From assembly GCA_900642245.1 (NCBI GenBank), contig CAAAJI010000123.1:1-64000 (forward strand): a stretch of DNA of 64,000 nucleotides. Direction: 5' to 3'. Source of the stretch: Fragilaria radians. Taxonomy: Eukaryota > Bacillariophyta > Fragilariophyceae > Fragilariales > Fragilariaceae. The notes under the pieces are model-generated. The model was given only the letters and a program-made list of their open reading frames with translations. It did no database searches and had not been told where the DNA came from. The position numbers were made by a program, and so were the translations under genes. This document shows positions 23,523-35,474 of the stretch, piece by piece (position 1 is the first letter of the stretch; each line of letters opens with the position of its first letter).

Positions 23523-26500
23523 CATTGTGAGGCCAATAAAGATAAAAGGCCCCCAGGATTCAAGCCTATTACAAACAAAAGTGAAGTAGGGGCAGCTGCT
23601 GAAGCAGGTTCAGAAATATTGCTAGGTATGGCAGATGATCCAGATATAAGCAGACCCAACATCTGGATTGCAGACTCAGCGGCTACTGTCCATATGACCC
23701 CTTATAAAGATGGGCTGATCAACTTAAGAGATATGAGTCATGGGACATACATTACCATGGGAAATGGTAAAGTAGAAGAATTCAAAATTGTTGGAGATTT
23801 GGTCGGAAGCGCAAAGTTGGACAAATCTGATCAGTGGAGTACTGTAAAAATATCAGAGGTCTCTTATCTCCCAAATGGCAAATTCAATTTGTTTAGTTTA
23901 ACTCAGTCGATGAGTAAAGGATGGAAGTTAGAAGGTAATTCGGATGGGCTCAAGCTCAAGAAAGGTGAAATAACACTTACCTTTGATATAAAGATACCGA
24001 CACCCAAAGGTATGTTATTTGGTATTCAGATAAAGAGAGTTAGCATGCAGTGCGAGGGATGGAATGGTCAAAATAGACATTCAAGAAGCTCATTCAAAAT
24101 TGGGTCATATCTCCATTGCAGCAACTTGGAAAATTGCTCAATCCATGTCGTGGGATCTCACTGGCGCAGTAAGACCTTGTGAGGCCTGTGCAGTTGGTAA
24201 GGCTCAAAGACAGGACATAATAAAGAAAAGCAACCACAGGATTGCAGATAGGATTGGTCAGCGTATTTTTATTGATCTTACGTCGGTGAAAAATAAAGAA
24301 TTTTTGGATATCGCGCAGTCTCCAAAGCCGTATTGGCGCATATTGGTGGATGAGAAGACTCAGATGAAGTTCACGGATTTCTTTGAGACAAAAATAGGTA
24401 TGGTAGAGCCAACGTGTGAGATTTTTAACCAATGGGAGAACAGCGGGCGTGAGGTAGAATAGGTACGTTGCGATGAAGGGGGTGAAAATATAGCCCTGCA
24501 GAAGAGACTTAAAAGTTCCTCATGGAAAATGCAACCAAAGTTTGAATTCACAGGGAGGAACACTCCACAGCGTAACCATCTGGCAGAAATTTCATTTCAC
24601 ATTTTGGCTAATAGAGGAAGGGCAATGTTAGAAAATGCCTGAGTCCCAAGGGCATATAGGTACTTGTTATGGCGAGAAGCGTTCAAAACCGCTACAAAAC
24701 TTGATAGTTTGGTACAAGTTGAAGTTGACGGAGTAACATGTAGCCGATATCAGCATTGGTATGGCAAAATTCCTGCATTTGCGAAGAACTTACGAATTTG
24801 GGGCGAGGCAGGGGCAGTAACACTCAGGAAGAAGATTACCCCAAAGATTGAGAATCGGGGTTATATCTGCATGTTCGTAGGATACCCTGACAATCATGCT
24901 GCTGACACCCTACGCATGTGGGATCCAAGAAGTAGGAGAGTGCATGTGACACGCGACATAAAATGGTTAAATTGTATGTATTTTGAGAACCCAAATATGG
25001 GGTCTGATGCAGGAAATTCTCCTGGCCTCATATTTGGGGAGGGTTCGATTGTTGGTAAATATGACACCAATATTGAACAATATGATGATGAGGATTCTAA
25101 TATTGAGGACAGCAATAGCAATTTGGAGTCAGAACATCCAAATGGATCAGATGAAGGTGATGTAAATAATATAAATGATGTTAATAATGTTGTCACTACA
25201 ACAAGATCTGGTCGAAAAGTTTCCAAACCAGCCAGATATTGTGATGAAACCGGCGGTGTCACAGTTGACAGTTGGGAAGAGTATGCATTGGTTGGTGCTG
25301 GCTTACTTGATGAGAGTGTTAGCACAACAACAGATTTGCAGGCTATGAAATTTGACCAGGCAATGAAGACACCGGAAAAGGATCAATGGATGAAAGCCGT
25401 TGAAGAGGAATATATTAGAATGATGAAGAACAAAGTCTGGGAACCAGTCAGTAAGTTAGACATTCCTAGCAAAGCCAAGATTCTTACATCAACCTGGGCA
25501 ATGAAACGAAAAGCAAATGGTAAATTTAGAGCTCGAATTAATGCTCGTGGATATGAGCAAATTGAGGGACTTCATTATACAGGTGATAGCATTGCAGCCC
25601 CAGTGACTAATGACACTACAATAAAGATCATTTTGGGACTTACCGCGCTGGCTCAGTGGGAAATGGAAGTGATTGATGTTCAAGGTGCATTTCTTATTGG
25701 CAGATTTAATGATGAGGAAGACCTGTACATGAAAATACCCCAAGGATTTGAAGATAAGTATGATAACAATTCTGTTTTAAAACTCAACAGGACAATTTAT
25801 GGTCTAAAGCAGGCAGCTAGTGCATTTTGGTTGGAGCTGCTCAAGGCATTGAAGGAGATAGGCTTTGAAAGGAGCAATGCAGATCCGTGCTTGTACTTTA
25901 AGTGGAATGAAGAAAGCCTTTGCATATGCCTGTTGTGGGTTGATGATTGCTTAATTGCGGGCAATAAACACGAGGTAAGACAAGTAATAAACAAATTTAA
26001 AAGTTATTTTGAATGTGATGAAGGTGCGGAAGCGAAGGAGTATGTCGGATGCCAAATCGAATATTCTAAAAGCAATAGGAGTATAAAGATACTGCAACCA
26101 GTCATAATTAAGAGCTTTGAGGATGAATTTGGAATAAAGGTTGGAAACTTCAATATCCCAGCTGTACAAGGAAGCACACTACAAGCCGGAGAAAATGAGG
26201 ATATTGTTGGATCAAGTGAACTAAAGAGGTACAGGATGGCTGTCGGTAAGTTACTTTACCTTTCTAAGTGGACGCGTCCTGACATTTCGAATATTGTTAG
26301 AGAACTATCAAGATTTGTCACAAAGGCACAAAGGGCACATGTAGTTGCGTTGGATAGGTTAATGGGATACTGTTTGAACACTAAAGATAGAGGAATGGTA
26401 ATCAAGCCTGAAGGGAACTGGAATGGCAAAAAGGATGAAAACCAGTTTATTATTGAAGGATACTCAGATTCAGATTACGCCAAGGATCTTAACGGGCGTA

Positions 26501-26964
26501 GAAGTGTTAGTGGATATGGAGTCTTTGTCAATAAAGCTCCAGTTTGTGTCAAAAGCAAGATGCAGGAAAGTGTCACCTTATCCGTTACTGAAGCAGAGTT
26601 AGTCGCGGCAACGCAGTGTGTTCAAGAAATGCTTTATGTGAAAAAGGTTATTGAGTTGATTGGATTACGTGTAGAGCTACCAATGACACTGAGAATGGAT
26701 AATAAGGGAGCCAAAGACTTTATTAATAACTGGAGTGTCGGTGGTAGGATGAGACATATTGAAGTCAAATATTATTTTTTAAGAGAACTGAAAGAGAAGG
26801 GCCTAATCAAAGTGGAGTGGATTTGTTCGGAAGACAATTGTAGCAACATCTTTACCAAAAAACTAAATGGAGTTGCACTCAATAAAGATATCCAAATGTT
26901 CTGCGGTGATGAAGCAAAAGGAGAAGGAAATTTAAAAGGGGAGGGTGTCGGGAGTACTGTATAG
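23523..26964 (+). pseudogene. Copia-1 pol: protease, integrase, RT, RNase H
   Basis: After the gag TGA the frame shows a protease (WIADSAATVHMT, about 23665). Near 24040 a frameshift leads into the GAG/pre-integrase and integrase region (HSKLGHISIAATWKIAQSM, CEACAVGKAQRQ, FIDLTSV). A TAG near 24462 and a TGA near 24640 interrupt integrase. From 24664 a 766-codon frame is intact: RT with KRKANGKFRARINARGYEQ, VIDVQGAFLIG, YGLKQAASAFWLEL and LLWVDDCLIAG, then RNase H with GYSDSDYAKDLNGRRSVSGY and LSVTEAELVAATQ. The frame ends in the 3' LTR. Confidence 0.9.
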
Positions 26965-27120
26965 TAGAGATTCAGTCGGTTTTAAATTTCCGAACAGTAT
27001 ATTCTCCAATCTTTGTCGTGGCACGTCTGATTCAGAATTTAGGGAAATCTTTAGAGTAATTCTATTTTAGTCACAATCTATTTCTTTACAAATTAACAAA
27101 GTCTATCTAGTTATCTAGCA
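26946..27120 (+). repeat. Copia-1 3' LTR
   Basis: 175 bp, matching the 5' LTR with about six substitutions, followed by GATTG. A polypurine tract lies immediately upstream. Confidence 0.93.
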
Positions 27121-27125
27121 GATTG

Positions 27126-28525
27126 TAAATTATTGTTCCTCCGTTTGTTGTCATCCTAAGAGCTTTAACCACGTTTGGAATGTTTTCCACCAACTCAGCA
27201 GCATAGAAAGTACTATGCGTGCTTTGACTGTCTAGTAAAATTAGTGAATTTCCAACTTTAATGTGAGTGTTGTTGAATAACTCGCTTCCTTGGTGGAAGT
27301 CGGCTCCAACGTCATAACAGTATTCCTTGTCTGAATCATCCTGATGGTAAGTAGTCAATTCCACCTCATGATCCATTACCATGTTAAGATGTTGCTGACC
27401 CTGATCATATGTCAATTGCTTTCTTTCCTGCTTTGCTTTGTATTTCTTCACACAGATTGTGTTTGTACACTGCGCTAAAGTCACTCCATCTTTTCCACAT
27501 CCCTGGGAGGTAATCCCTCTGGAAGTTTTGATTCCATCTTGAGTGAATGGCGCTCAATTCATGCTTGCATTGTAATAAGGCCTTTCATGCCCGTTCTGCC
27601 ACTTGTTGATTAGAGCAAAAGCGGAGACTCTGTCATTAGGATATACATCACGTCGTCCGGTGACATAGTCATTGTGAAGTTTGTGAGCATTGCGCCATAC
27701 CGCGCACGTTCTACGCAATTGAGGAACATCCTAGCTAACATCTTTTCCTTCCCTTCACAGGTTGCTTTCTCGACTTGAGAGTCAGTGTAGGCAAGCTTCG
27801 AGTTCACTTCATCATATGTTCCGCTGGTATGTTTTGCAAGGATTCCCTCAGTGATCTTTTTATACACTCCTATGGATCCATCATAATGCTCAATTATGTT
27901 GATGAGATTGTTAATTTTTTCCAAATACTGAATGTTTGGCATAGCCTTTGTTTGGTATGTTCAATACAACTTACTGATGGCTTCTACGAGGCTCATCTTG
28001 TACTCCTTTTCATTATCAAACTTGAACGTAAGTCCTTTGATAGCCAACATGCATCTCTTTAAAAGTAGGCAGAGTTTTCACCTTGGAAGCCATGTAGTTA
28101 GTGCATTGATTCAAAATCACTGTGTAGAGTTTCTTACATTCATTCTCAAGTTTCTGCTGATTATTGATGTACTGTGCAATCCTCAACTCATATATCTTCA
28201 TCTCAATTGGATCAGATCCGGTATATGGAGTAGGCTTCAAAAGCTCTGACTTAGTCATTTTGTCAACCATGGTCAAGATCATGGCGCCCATATCATACTT
28301 TGTAGCCGCGTAAATAGACAACTTCTTCATATTGACTTCAAAGACACTTGCTTGTCTTTCATCCTCACAATCAAATACACATTCTTTCAAATCCTCACAA
28401 TCCCTGAACTTGGGTTTCTTAAATGGGTTATTTCATCCCGTTTCCTTGAACTGACCGCCAAATCCGCGGTCCCTTCCATCTCCTGGAATCTTCTTTTTGA
28501 ATGCCTTTGAATTGACTGCCAACAT
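27126..28525 (-). pseudogene. element A gag and protease
   Basis: Minus-strand coding remnants in several frames. Gag starts at ATG 28525 (MLAVNSKAF), meets an in-frame TGA at 28435-28433, and continues with KECVFDCEDERQASVFEVN to about 28016. After a frameshift, 27942-27610 carries more helical gag (YLEKINNLINIIEHYDG). The 27484-27126 part holds the protease with LLDSQSTHSTFYAAELVEN, where the usual D-S/T-G triad reads DSQ. The frame runs on across the Copia-1 insertion. Confidence 0.8.
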
Positions 28526-28569
28526 ATCCGTCACCTTTGCTTCTTGCTTGTAGTCAATAATTTTAGTAA

Positions 28570-28878
28570 TGTTAGAGAAAGATCTTAATCTAAACCTAGA
28601 ACAAGACTTCAAGCTGTTACAATTTTAGAACCACTAGATTACAAAATTATGATTATCTCGAACATCATTACCAAATCGTAATTCCTTCCACGACATTGTC
28701 ATAATCCGTGTTTTGAAAAGTTGAGAGCACTTTCCACATGTTAAGACTTGGTATTGTGCTCGGTTTGAGCTACGGAACGACCAGTAAATTCCTGTCGGCG
28801 GCTGGTACACCACGTTGGATATTTTTCATCAAACGGTCATATAGTGCGCACGGCGATAGATCAATTAGTATAACAACA
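28570..28878 (-). repeat. element A 5' LTR (309 bp)
   Basis: Reads TGTTGTTATACTAATT... to ...CTCTAACA on the minus strand and pairs with 21054-21362. Its outer end abuts the last intact codon (AAG) of the prefoldin 5' fragment at 28879, so it marks the insertion point. Confidence 0.9.
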
Positions 28879-29004
28879 CTTGAACTTAGAGAAGAGATCT
28901 TAGTAAGCCCCAATTAGCTGCTCTGCTTGTAACGGAGGCGTAAGTTTCAAATCGGGAATCTCGGTTTCATCCGATGTGCCAGACTCATCCACGAGATTTG
29001 ACAT
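28879..29004 (-). pseudogene. prefoldin subunit 3 pseudogene, 5' portion
   Basis: ATG 29004-29002 opens MSNLVDESGTSDETEIPD, followed by LQAEQLIGAY, an in-frame TAA (28902-28900), then DLFSKFK, and stops exactly at the element A LTR. In prefoldin 3 the SKFK-like segment is followed, after a short stretch, by LKGQIPEI; here that continuation is LQGKIPEH at 20125-20509. The two halves together account for nearly the whole of a protein of the usual length (about 190 residues). Upstream promoter sequence should lie to the right. Confidence 0.75.
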
Positions 29005-29890
29005 ACAACACAAATTTGTCCACCACACAAGATATTGATGTTTCCTTTCAAATGGTTAAAGTATCGGCAATTCCTGCAACATTATTCAATTTTTTTCCAC
29101 CATGATGAATTGCTCCATTGGTCTTGAAAAGCGTAGATTTTCTCTCTTTCAGTGGATACAAAAATGGACATTTGTTGATTGACTCTGCTTGAAATTGAAC
29201 AATAGGAACATACTTCGGCCAAATTGGTTATGCTGGTGCGGCTAGCAGAGTAGTACAGTAAGTGCAATGAATTGCCTCATGCTATTGGTCAGCAGAAAGA
29301 TTACTTAGAGACATCTATTCCATCAAGCAACTAATTTTGCAGGTCTAAAGGACTTCAGCCGAAAACCTAAAGTGAAATATACCCTTTAAATTCATCCATA
29401 TTAATGGTTATGAGTGAATGAAGGCATTGATTGAATGTAGTATTTGTGTCCGGTCCCCTATATTAAGTGTATTGCAATTCAATTCTAGTTTCAAATCGTT
29501 TATTTATAGTTGGTGTGAAAACCATGGCAAGATTCATAATCGTAATAATCTTGAGCAACTTATATCTCTGGATTAATTATGCCCAGGTAGCTAAATTACA
29601 CTCAGTAAGGGGTATTTTACAAGCTCTGCAGATATACAATTTGTAGCTCAATGATTTATGTACCATTCTAAGGACAAAGGGAACAAATCAATTGTTTCTC
29701 GACTTCTCGGGCATTTGTTTGTGTCTCACATACTCGGTCATACATATGTGTTTGAAGTTTTCTATCATTTATCAGCGTCCATAGGAGATTACTTACTGTT
29801 GTTGAGTACAGACAACACTATGAATGTACTACGTACTGACTTCAAAGAAATGAAATTTTACTAATTTAACGAAAAAAGTGAGAAAGGATA
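29005..29890. other. no gene seen; upstream of the prefoldin pseudogene
   Basis: AT-rich. A 68-codon plus-strand frame (29658-29864) shows no motif. The region should include the old prefoldin promoter. Confidence 0.4.
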
Positions 29891-30132
29891 CTATCCTTGT
29901 TCCGTTTGGTTTAACAACGCATCTCTGTAGCTTTTGTTGCTCTTGGTACCAAAAGAGAGCCTTGTCACATCAGCCACGTCATTATTTGCCACGTCGTTCT
30001 CCACCACGTCATTTGCAATAAGTTCCTCATCATTACTCAACAACTATCATTTGAAGAGGAGACTTTACGGTAGGGATAAAGGTGCCTCCTAGAACTTTCC
30101 GCGTAATTCCTTTTTGAAGTTTGAGCTATGGA
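29891..30132 (-). pseudogene. unknown decayed reading frame, part 2 (left of Copia-2)
   Basis: Continues the frame at 35692-36060 after removal of Copia-2: LKLQKGITRKVLGGTFIPTV, then, after a shift, IANDVVENDVANNDVADVTR and KSNKSYRDALLNQTEQG ending at TAG 29893-29891. It contains a short repeat of NDV units, which on the DNA level gives three CACGTC motifs at about 29970-30010. The family is not recognised. It could be a lost host gene or another retroelement. Confidence 0.45.
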
Positions 30133-30349
30133 TGTTGGGAAGCAAAAAATTATTTAGTCAATTTAATCAAAGATGATGTCGACAACAGAAAGAAACTACC
30201 AGTAGGATTAGGAAACAGAAGAAGAGAGCTTACGCTCACAATAGTGATTAAATCTTAGTAGCAATTCTGAATTAAGAAGAGCCCGCTAGAGAGCCTATCA
30301 AGAGGTGGTATTCAACCAGCTAATATCAAAAATAGACTTTCGTTCAATA
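30133..30349 (+). repeat. Copia-2 5' LTR
   Basis: 217 bp, matching 35475-35691. It is followed by a leader of about 310 bp before gag. Confidence 0.92.
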
Positions 30350-30661
30350 TTTAATCACTATTGGTTTGTCGATCGCTCGTAAACCGATCGCGTTAAGCCA
30401 AACGGAGTGAAAAAGACTGCAAATTTGATTCTGTCTTATCTTATAGGACCAGTCGAGAGTCTCAGATCACCGTGTGAAAATAGAACAGATTATCTGTTTC
30501 ATTGGAGTGGAGTATCAGTCATAAGAAGAAAGGGAAACCAATTCAAGTTGTGCAAAGGTGCTTGAAGAACACCAAGAAAGGAAGAAACCTCATTAAAAAG
30601 AGAGAACAAGACACCAAGTCTAGTAGAGGAGGAATAGCAAAGAGGCAAGAAAGAGAAAGTG

Positions 30662-33600
30662 ATGATGACTAGGAAGAAGAAGCATGAATTCAGGAATACT
30701 TCGGTCAGGCAAGGAAATATGTCTGGTGGTTACAAGCCACACAAAAAATCTATCGGTGATTTTATGTACGTACTGGGCTCTGCAAAACAGTCAGCGGAGT
30801 ACGAGTCCACTCCAGAGGACATAATTAATCACATTACTAGAACATTCCCTTTTGGACAGGACATTGCTTATTCTTTAGAACACTTGCAAGAGTACAATGT
30901 ATTGCAACATAAGCCAACCCTAAAAAGAAGTGAATCATATGATGAGGAGATTTCTGAGGTGGAAATTAAACAATTTCAAATTGAATTTCAAGCTGAATAT
31001 GACAATTTTATGAAAAGAAAACAACATTATGAAACCAATGTATTCAAAGCATATCCACTGTTATGGGAGCAATCATCAAGGAGCATGCAGAATAAGATTG
31101 AAGCTCATCCTGATTATTCAACCAAAATCAGGGGAAGTCCCATAGAATTGCTGAAAATTATTCGCCTTTATTCCCTTAATTATCATGAAAACAGGTATGA
31201 AATGTCTATAATTGCTGATGCAATTAGAAATTTTACCAATTTATGACAGAAGGATGGTGAGCTCCTTCAGGAATACACAAAATGATTCAAAGCAGCATTG
31301 GATGTGCTAACAACACACCTTGGGGGACCAATCCAATTAACACGATACATCATATCTTTGAAAGGATATGACCAAGAAGATGAAAACAATAACAAGGAGT
31401 TAGTGGAAAAGGCTTTCAATCAATTAACAGCATACATTTATCTCAAGAACAGTGATAGGAGCAAGTATGGATCCTTACTAGCAGGCCTTCACACCCAACA
31501 ATCACTCAAGAACAATCAATATCCACAGAATTTAGTAGAAGCCAATAATGTCTTAAGCAGTCACCAATTAGACAATGCAAAAAAGAATGGATATAAAGCA
31601 AGTGGAAAAGAGTCAGAAAAGAAAAAGAATCAAGAAGAGGAGAAGGTAGAATTATTGTTTGCCATGCTGGAAGGAAAATGTTATTGATGCGGGAAAGGAG
31701 GACATAAATCTCCAAACTGCAGGCTCAAAGATGTCACACCAAAGAATGAATGGGCCATAAATAAGGCAAAACAGCAAAGTCATGTAAACTCAAACTCAGA
31801 AGCTTCAACAGCAAGTCAAGAAACAAATACAGCGTCAAGTCAATCATCCAACAGAGAATGGAGTGGGGCCCATATACAAATATATCAAGCAGATGTTATG
31901 AGAGAGACTATTCTACTTGATAATGGCTCAACAGATAATTTATTCTGTAATCCAAATCTAGTGGAGAACATTCGTGAGCTTGATGACGTGATGAAACCGT
32001 CAACCAATGGTGGGGAAGTTATTACTACAAAAAAGGCAACTGTTCCAGGATATGGTGAAGTTTGGTTTTCTACACAAGCCATCACCAACATATTCAGTCT
32101 ATCAGAGATGGAGAAAAAATACAGAGTAGTATATGATTCCAACAGAGAGAAAGCATGTATTGTACACCTACCCAATAAGCAAGTGAAATTTTTAAAGAAC
32201 GAGAGTAGATTATACATTTATAAACCAACCTATAACACAAATTCCCAGGTTTCTATGGTAAATTATTCAATTGAAAGTGTTGAGGAGAACAGATCTTTTT
32301 ATACAGAAAGACAATTTCCGAAAGCAAAGCTAGTGAGACAAATTTATCATGCATTGAGTACACCATCTATCAAAGATTTTAAGGCTATTGTCAGATCAAA
32401 CATGGTTAAAAATCTACCAATCACCATTGAAGACATTAATATTGCCGAAAAAATATTTGGAGCAGATATTGGAGCCCTGAAAGGGAAGACAACAAGGAAG
32501 ACTCCGGTTGCAGTAGTGTCAGACTGCATTGAGATACCAAAGGAATTGACCCAGAGTCACCAAAATGTTACACTATGCATTGATGGAATAAAAAAAATGG
32601 AATACCATTCCTCACTACCGCTTCCAGGCATCTGATGTATAGAACAGCAGAGTGGATACCCAATCAAACACCGGAAGCTTACAGGAGTGTATTGCAGAAT
32701 GTCCTCAGGGTATATGATAAAGCAGGTTTTAAAGTCAAGACCATATTATGTGATAATGAATTTAGACCATTGACAAAGAGATTGGCGGATGAATTTGGGA
32801 TACATGTCAATTATTCAAACCCACAAGAACATGTTCCAGAAGCCGAGAGAAACAACAGAGTCATCAAGGAAAGATTTCGCGCAGCGTATCACAGACTACC
32901 TTATACAAAAATCCCAAAAATCATGATCAAAATGCTAACTATGGAACGTGCCAAGAAGTTAAACTTCTTTCCACCAAAAGGAGGAGTATCACAATTCTAC
33001 AGTCCTCGAATGATACTACATCAAAAAGTGTTGGATTATCAAAAGCAGTGTTCCGTTCCATTTGGATCTTATGTCCAAGCCCATACCGAACCTGAACCAA
33101 GAAATTCTCAACTTCCAAGAACTCTGGACTGTATTTACCTAAGATACACAGACAATGAACAGGGAGGACACACACTTTTAGACCTCAGAAGTGGAAGATT
33201 GATAACAAGAAGAAATATCACAGCTATCCCAATTACAGCAACAGTTATCGATATGGTTCATAAAATGACAGAAAATGAAGGAATTCCAATGGTTGCAAAA
33301 TTGACAGCAGAACTGGAATAAAACTCTATGATTCCTCTTGGATTGCAGGAGTGGGAGCAAATCAAAATCAAAATGCAAGTGAGACTGAATATGAAACAGA
33401 AGATGAGATTAGTATTATTGACATGGATGGAATCAATGACATGGATGAAATGAATTCAAATGAAACAGAAGAGATATTGAAGCAAGTAGTGAAATCCAAT
33501 CCAACAGGAATACTCCACCAAGAGAGTGATAATAATGTCAACGATGAAACATCCAAAAGTGACAATGGAGATTTAGAAGATGATCCAAGTGATGATGAGA

Positions 33601-35458
33601 ATACACAAGATGATCAGAGTTATCATGACAATCCAAGCGTAGATCAACTTGAAATCGAAAGTAATGATGGGAGATTAAGAACAAGATCAGGCAGAGAAAT
33701 ACGACAGCCAAGTAAATTAAATTTATTTCAAGAAAATCAAAAAAATGAAATGCATGAATATACAAGTGAATCCAAATTCATGATTGCCAAGACAATCCAC
33801 TATTTAATGAAAAGCAGCATAAAAAAGAATATGCATTTATGGAAACTTATGGGTTGAACAAAGGCTTAAAGCACTTTGGAAAGAAGGGATATAATGCAGC
33901 AATCAGTGAAGTTAAACAGCTCCATGATAGAAATGCATTTAAGCCAGTTCACATTGGTGATATGACTAAAAGTGAAAGAGAAAAGGCACTAGAAAGCCTC
34001 ATATTTTTAGCAGAAAAGAAAGATGGGAGAGTCAAGGCAAGAGCATGTGCAAATGGGAGTACTCAGAGAGAGTACATCAACAAGGAGGATGTATCCAGCC
34101 CAACAGCTTCAACCGAGTCAATATTGTTAACTGCAACAGTTGACGCAAAAGAAAATCGTGATATCATGACTGCAGACATTCCAAATGCATTCATCCAGAC
34201 TGACATGGAACAGAATGGTAATGAGAAGGTGATTATGAAGATAAGAGGATCGTTAGTTGATATACTAGTATCACTTAATCCTACGTTATATCAAGGATAT
34301 GTATCCCAGGAAGGTAAAGACAAGATCCTATATGTGGAACTACTCAAGGCTGTGTATGGAACACTTCAGGCAGCTCTATTGTTTAACAAAAAGCTGAAGA
34401 AGGATTTAGAAAGTATAGGGTTTACAATCAATCCTTACGATCCATGTGTTGCAAATAGAAGCATCAGAGGAAGGCAACACACAGTGACTTGGCATGTGGA
34501 TGATCTCAAATCCAGCCACATAGATCCAGAGGTGAACAATGAATTCCACAAATGGTTGGAAGACATGTATGGAGATCCATCTGTTGCAATGGTGAAAGTG
34601 AAAAGAGGCAAAATTCACGAATATTTGGCCATGAAATTAGATTTTTCTAAAGAAGGAAAAGTAAAAATTGACATGAAGGAATACATTTCAAGTCTATTCA
34701 ATTAATTTCCAGAGGAGATAATAACAACAAAGTATCCATGGAATGAAAATTTATTCAAGGTTAAGGAGGATGATATAAAATTATCAAACAGAACAAAGCA
34801 GATATTCCATACATTTGTTGCTAAGTGCCTATTTTTATCTAAAAGGGCAAGACCAGACATACAAACTGCAATGGCATATTTGACTACAAGAGTGAAGGAT
34901 CCAGGAGAACAGGACTGGTTAAAGCTATATAAGGTGCTCGGATTTTTAAAAGAAACAAAAGATGATGTTTTAACTCTAAGTTTGAGCGATGAAAAGGAGA
35001 TTATATGGCACATTGATGCAGCATTTGCAGTGCATCAAGATATGAAAAGCCACACAGGAGCCACAATGTCTCTGGGAGAAGGCACCATACAATCATTTTC
35101 TATAAAGCAAAAGATCAACACAAGAAGTTCAACAGAAGCGGAACTTGTTGCTTTGGATGATGTCATATCAAAAATTGTATGGACAAAGTTATTTTTGCAA
35201 GAGCAAGGAGTGAACAATACGAAGACAGTAATTATGAGAGATAATCAAAGTTCAATGAAATTGGAGAACAAAGGAAAATTGAGTTCTGGGAAGAGGACTA
35301 GGCATTTCAACATTAAGTATTTTTACATTACTGATCTCATTGAGAAGAAGGAAGTAGACACAAGATTCTGTACAACAAACAACACGACTGCTGATTACTT
35401 GACAAAGCCAGTCACAGGTGGAAGGTTTCATCAATTTAGAAGAGAAATCTTGAATTAG
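30662..35458 (+). pseudogene. Copia-2 gag-pol, interrupted
   Basis: One frame runs 30662-32635 and includes gag and a zinc knuckle (CY*CGKGGHKSPNC). It has TGA codons at 31244, 31283 and 31685, at least two of them where Trp fits. The protease motif is LLDNGSTDNLFC, followed by the pre-integrase phrase LKGKTTRKTPVAV. A frameshift near 32590 (A-run) leads to 32635-33321, with DNEFRPLTKRLADEFG and VPEAERNNRV; further shifts occur near 33300 and 33840. RT is at 33839-34705 (DIMTADIPNAFIQTDME, WHVDDLKSSH) and RNase H at 34871-35458 (HTGATMSLGEGTIQSFS, STEAELVALDD, YLTKPVTGGRF). A TAA at 34703 separates RT from RNase H. The WHVDD variant and the integrase wording match a Copia clade I associate with diatoms. 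Confidence 0.9.
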
Positions 35459-35474
35459 TTGTCCAGCAGGAGTG

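Larger units (their letters stand above)
22394..27125 (+). mobile_element. Copia-1: complete Ty1/Copia element with target-site duplication
   Basis: Identical-length LTRs of 175 bp at 22399-22573 and 26946-27120, both TGTCGGGAGTAC... to ...CA, flanked on both sides by GATTG (22394-22398 and 27121-27125). Six differences between the LTRs were counted by eye. Gag-pol lies between them on the plus strand: gag with two zinc knuckles, protease, integrase, RT and RNase H. The purine tract AAAAGGGGAGGG abuts the 3' LTR. It is inserted in element A in the opposite orientation. Stops and a frameshift in gag-protease and integrase make it non-autonomous in its present state. Confidence 0.95.
21054..28878 (-). 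mobile_element. Copia-type LTR element A, RT-deleted, with a nested Copia inside
   Basis: Bounded by two 309-bp LTRs (28570-28878 and 21054-21362), coding on the minus strand. In order: leader, gag from ATG 28525, further gag (27942-27610), aspartic protease (LILLDSQSTHSTFY, about 27250), pre-integrase and integrase pieces (22390-21780, including DNEFE and LGEHIAEGERN). It then passes directly into RNase H (GATLSLGVGSVYSMARKQKL, 21740-21590) and a C-terminal FFTKP-type end. The whole reverse transcriptase region is absent. It is interrupted at 22394-27125 by Copia-1; removing that insert with one GATTG copy restores the frame from protease to the next domain (TIIYN/QQADL). It is defective, with frameshifts and stops, and sits inside the prefoldin gene. 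Confidence 0.88.

Noticed and set aside
22659..35458. Alternative genetic code with TGA read as Trp
   Set aside because: Several host genes in the window terminate at TGA exactly where the protein family ends, and the elements also have TAG and TAA breaks.
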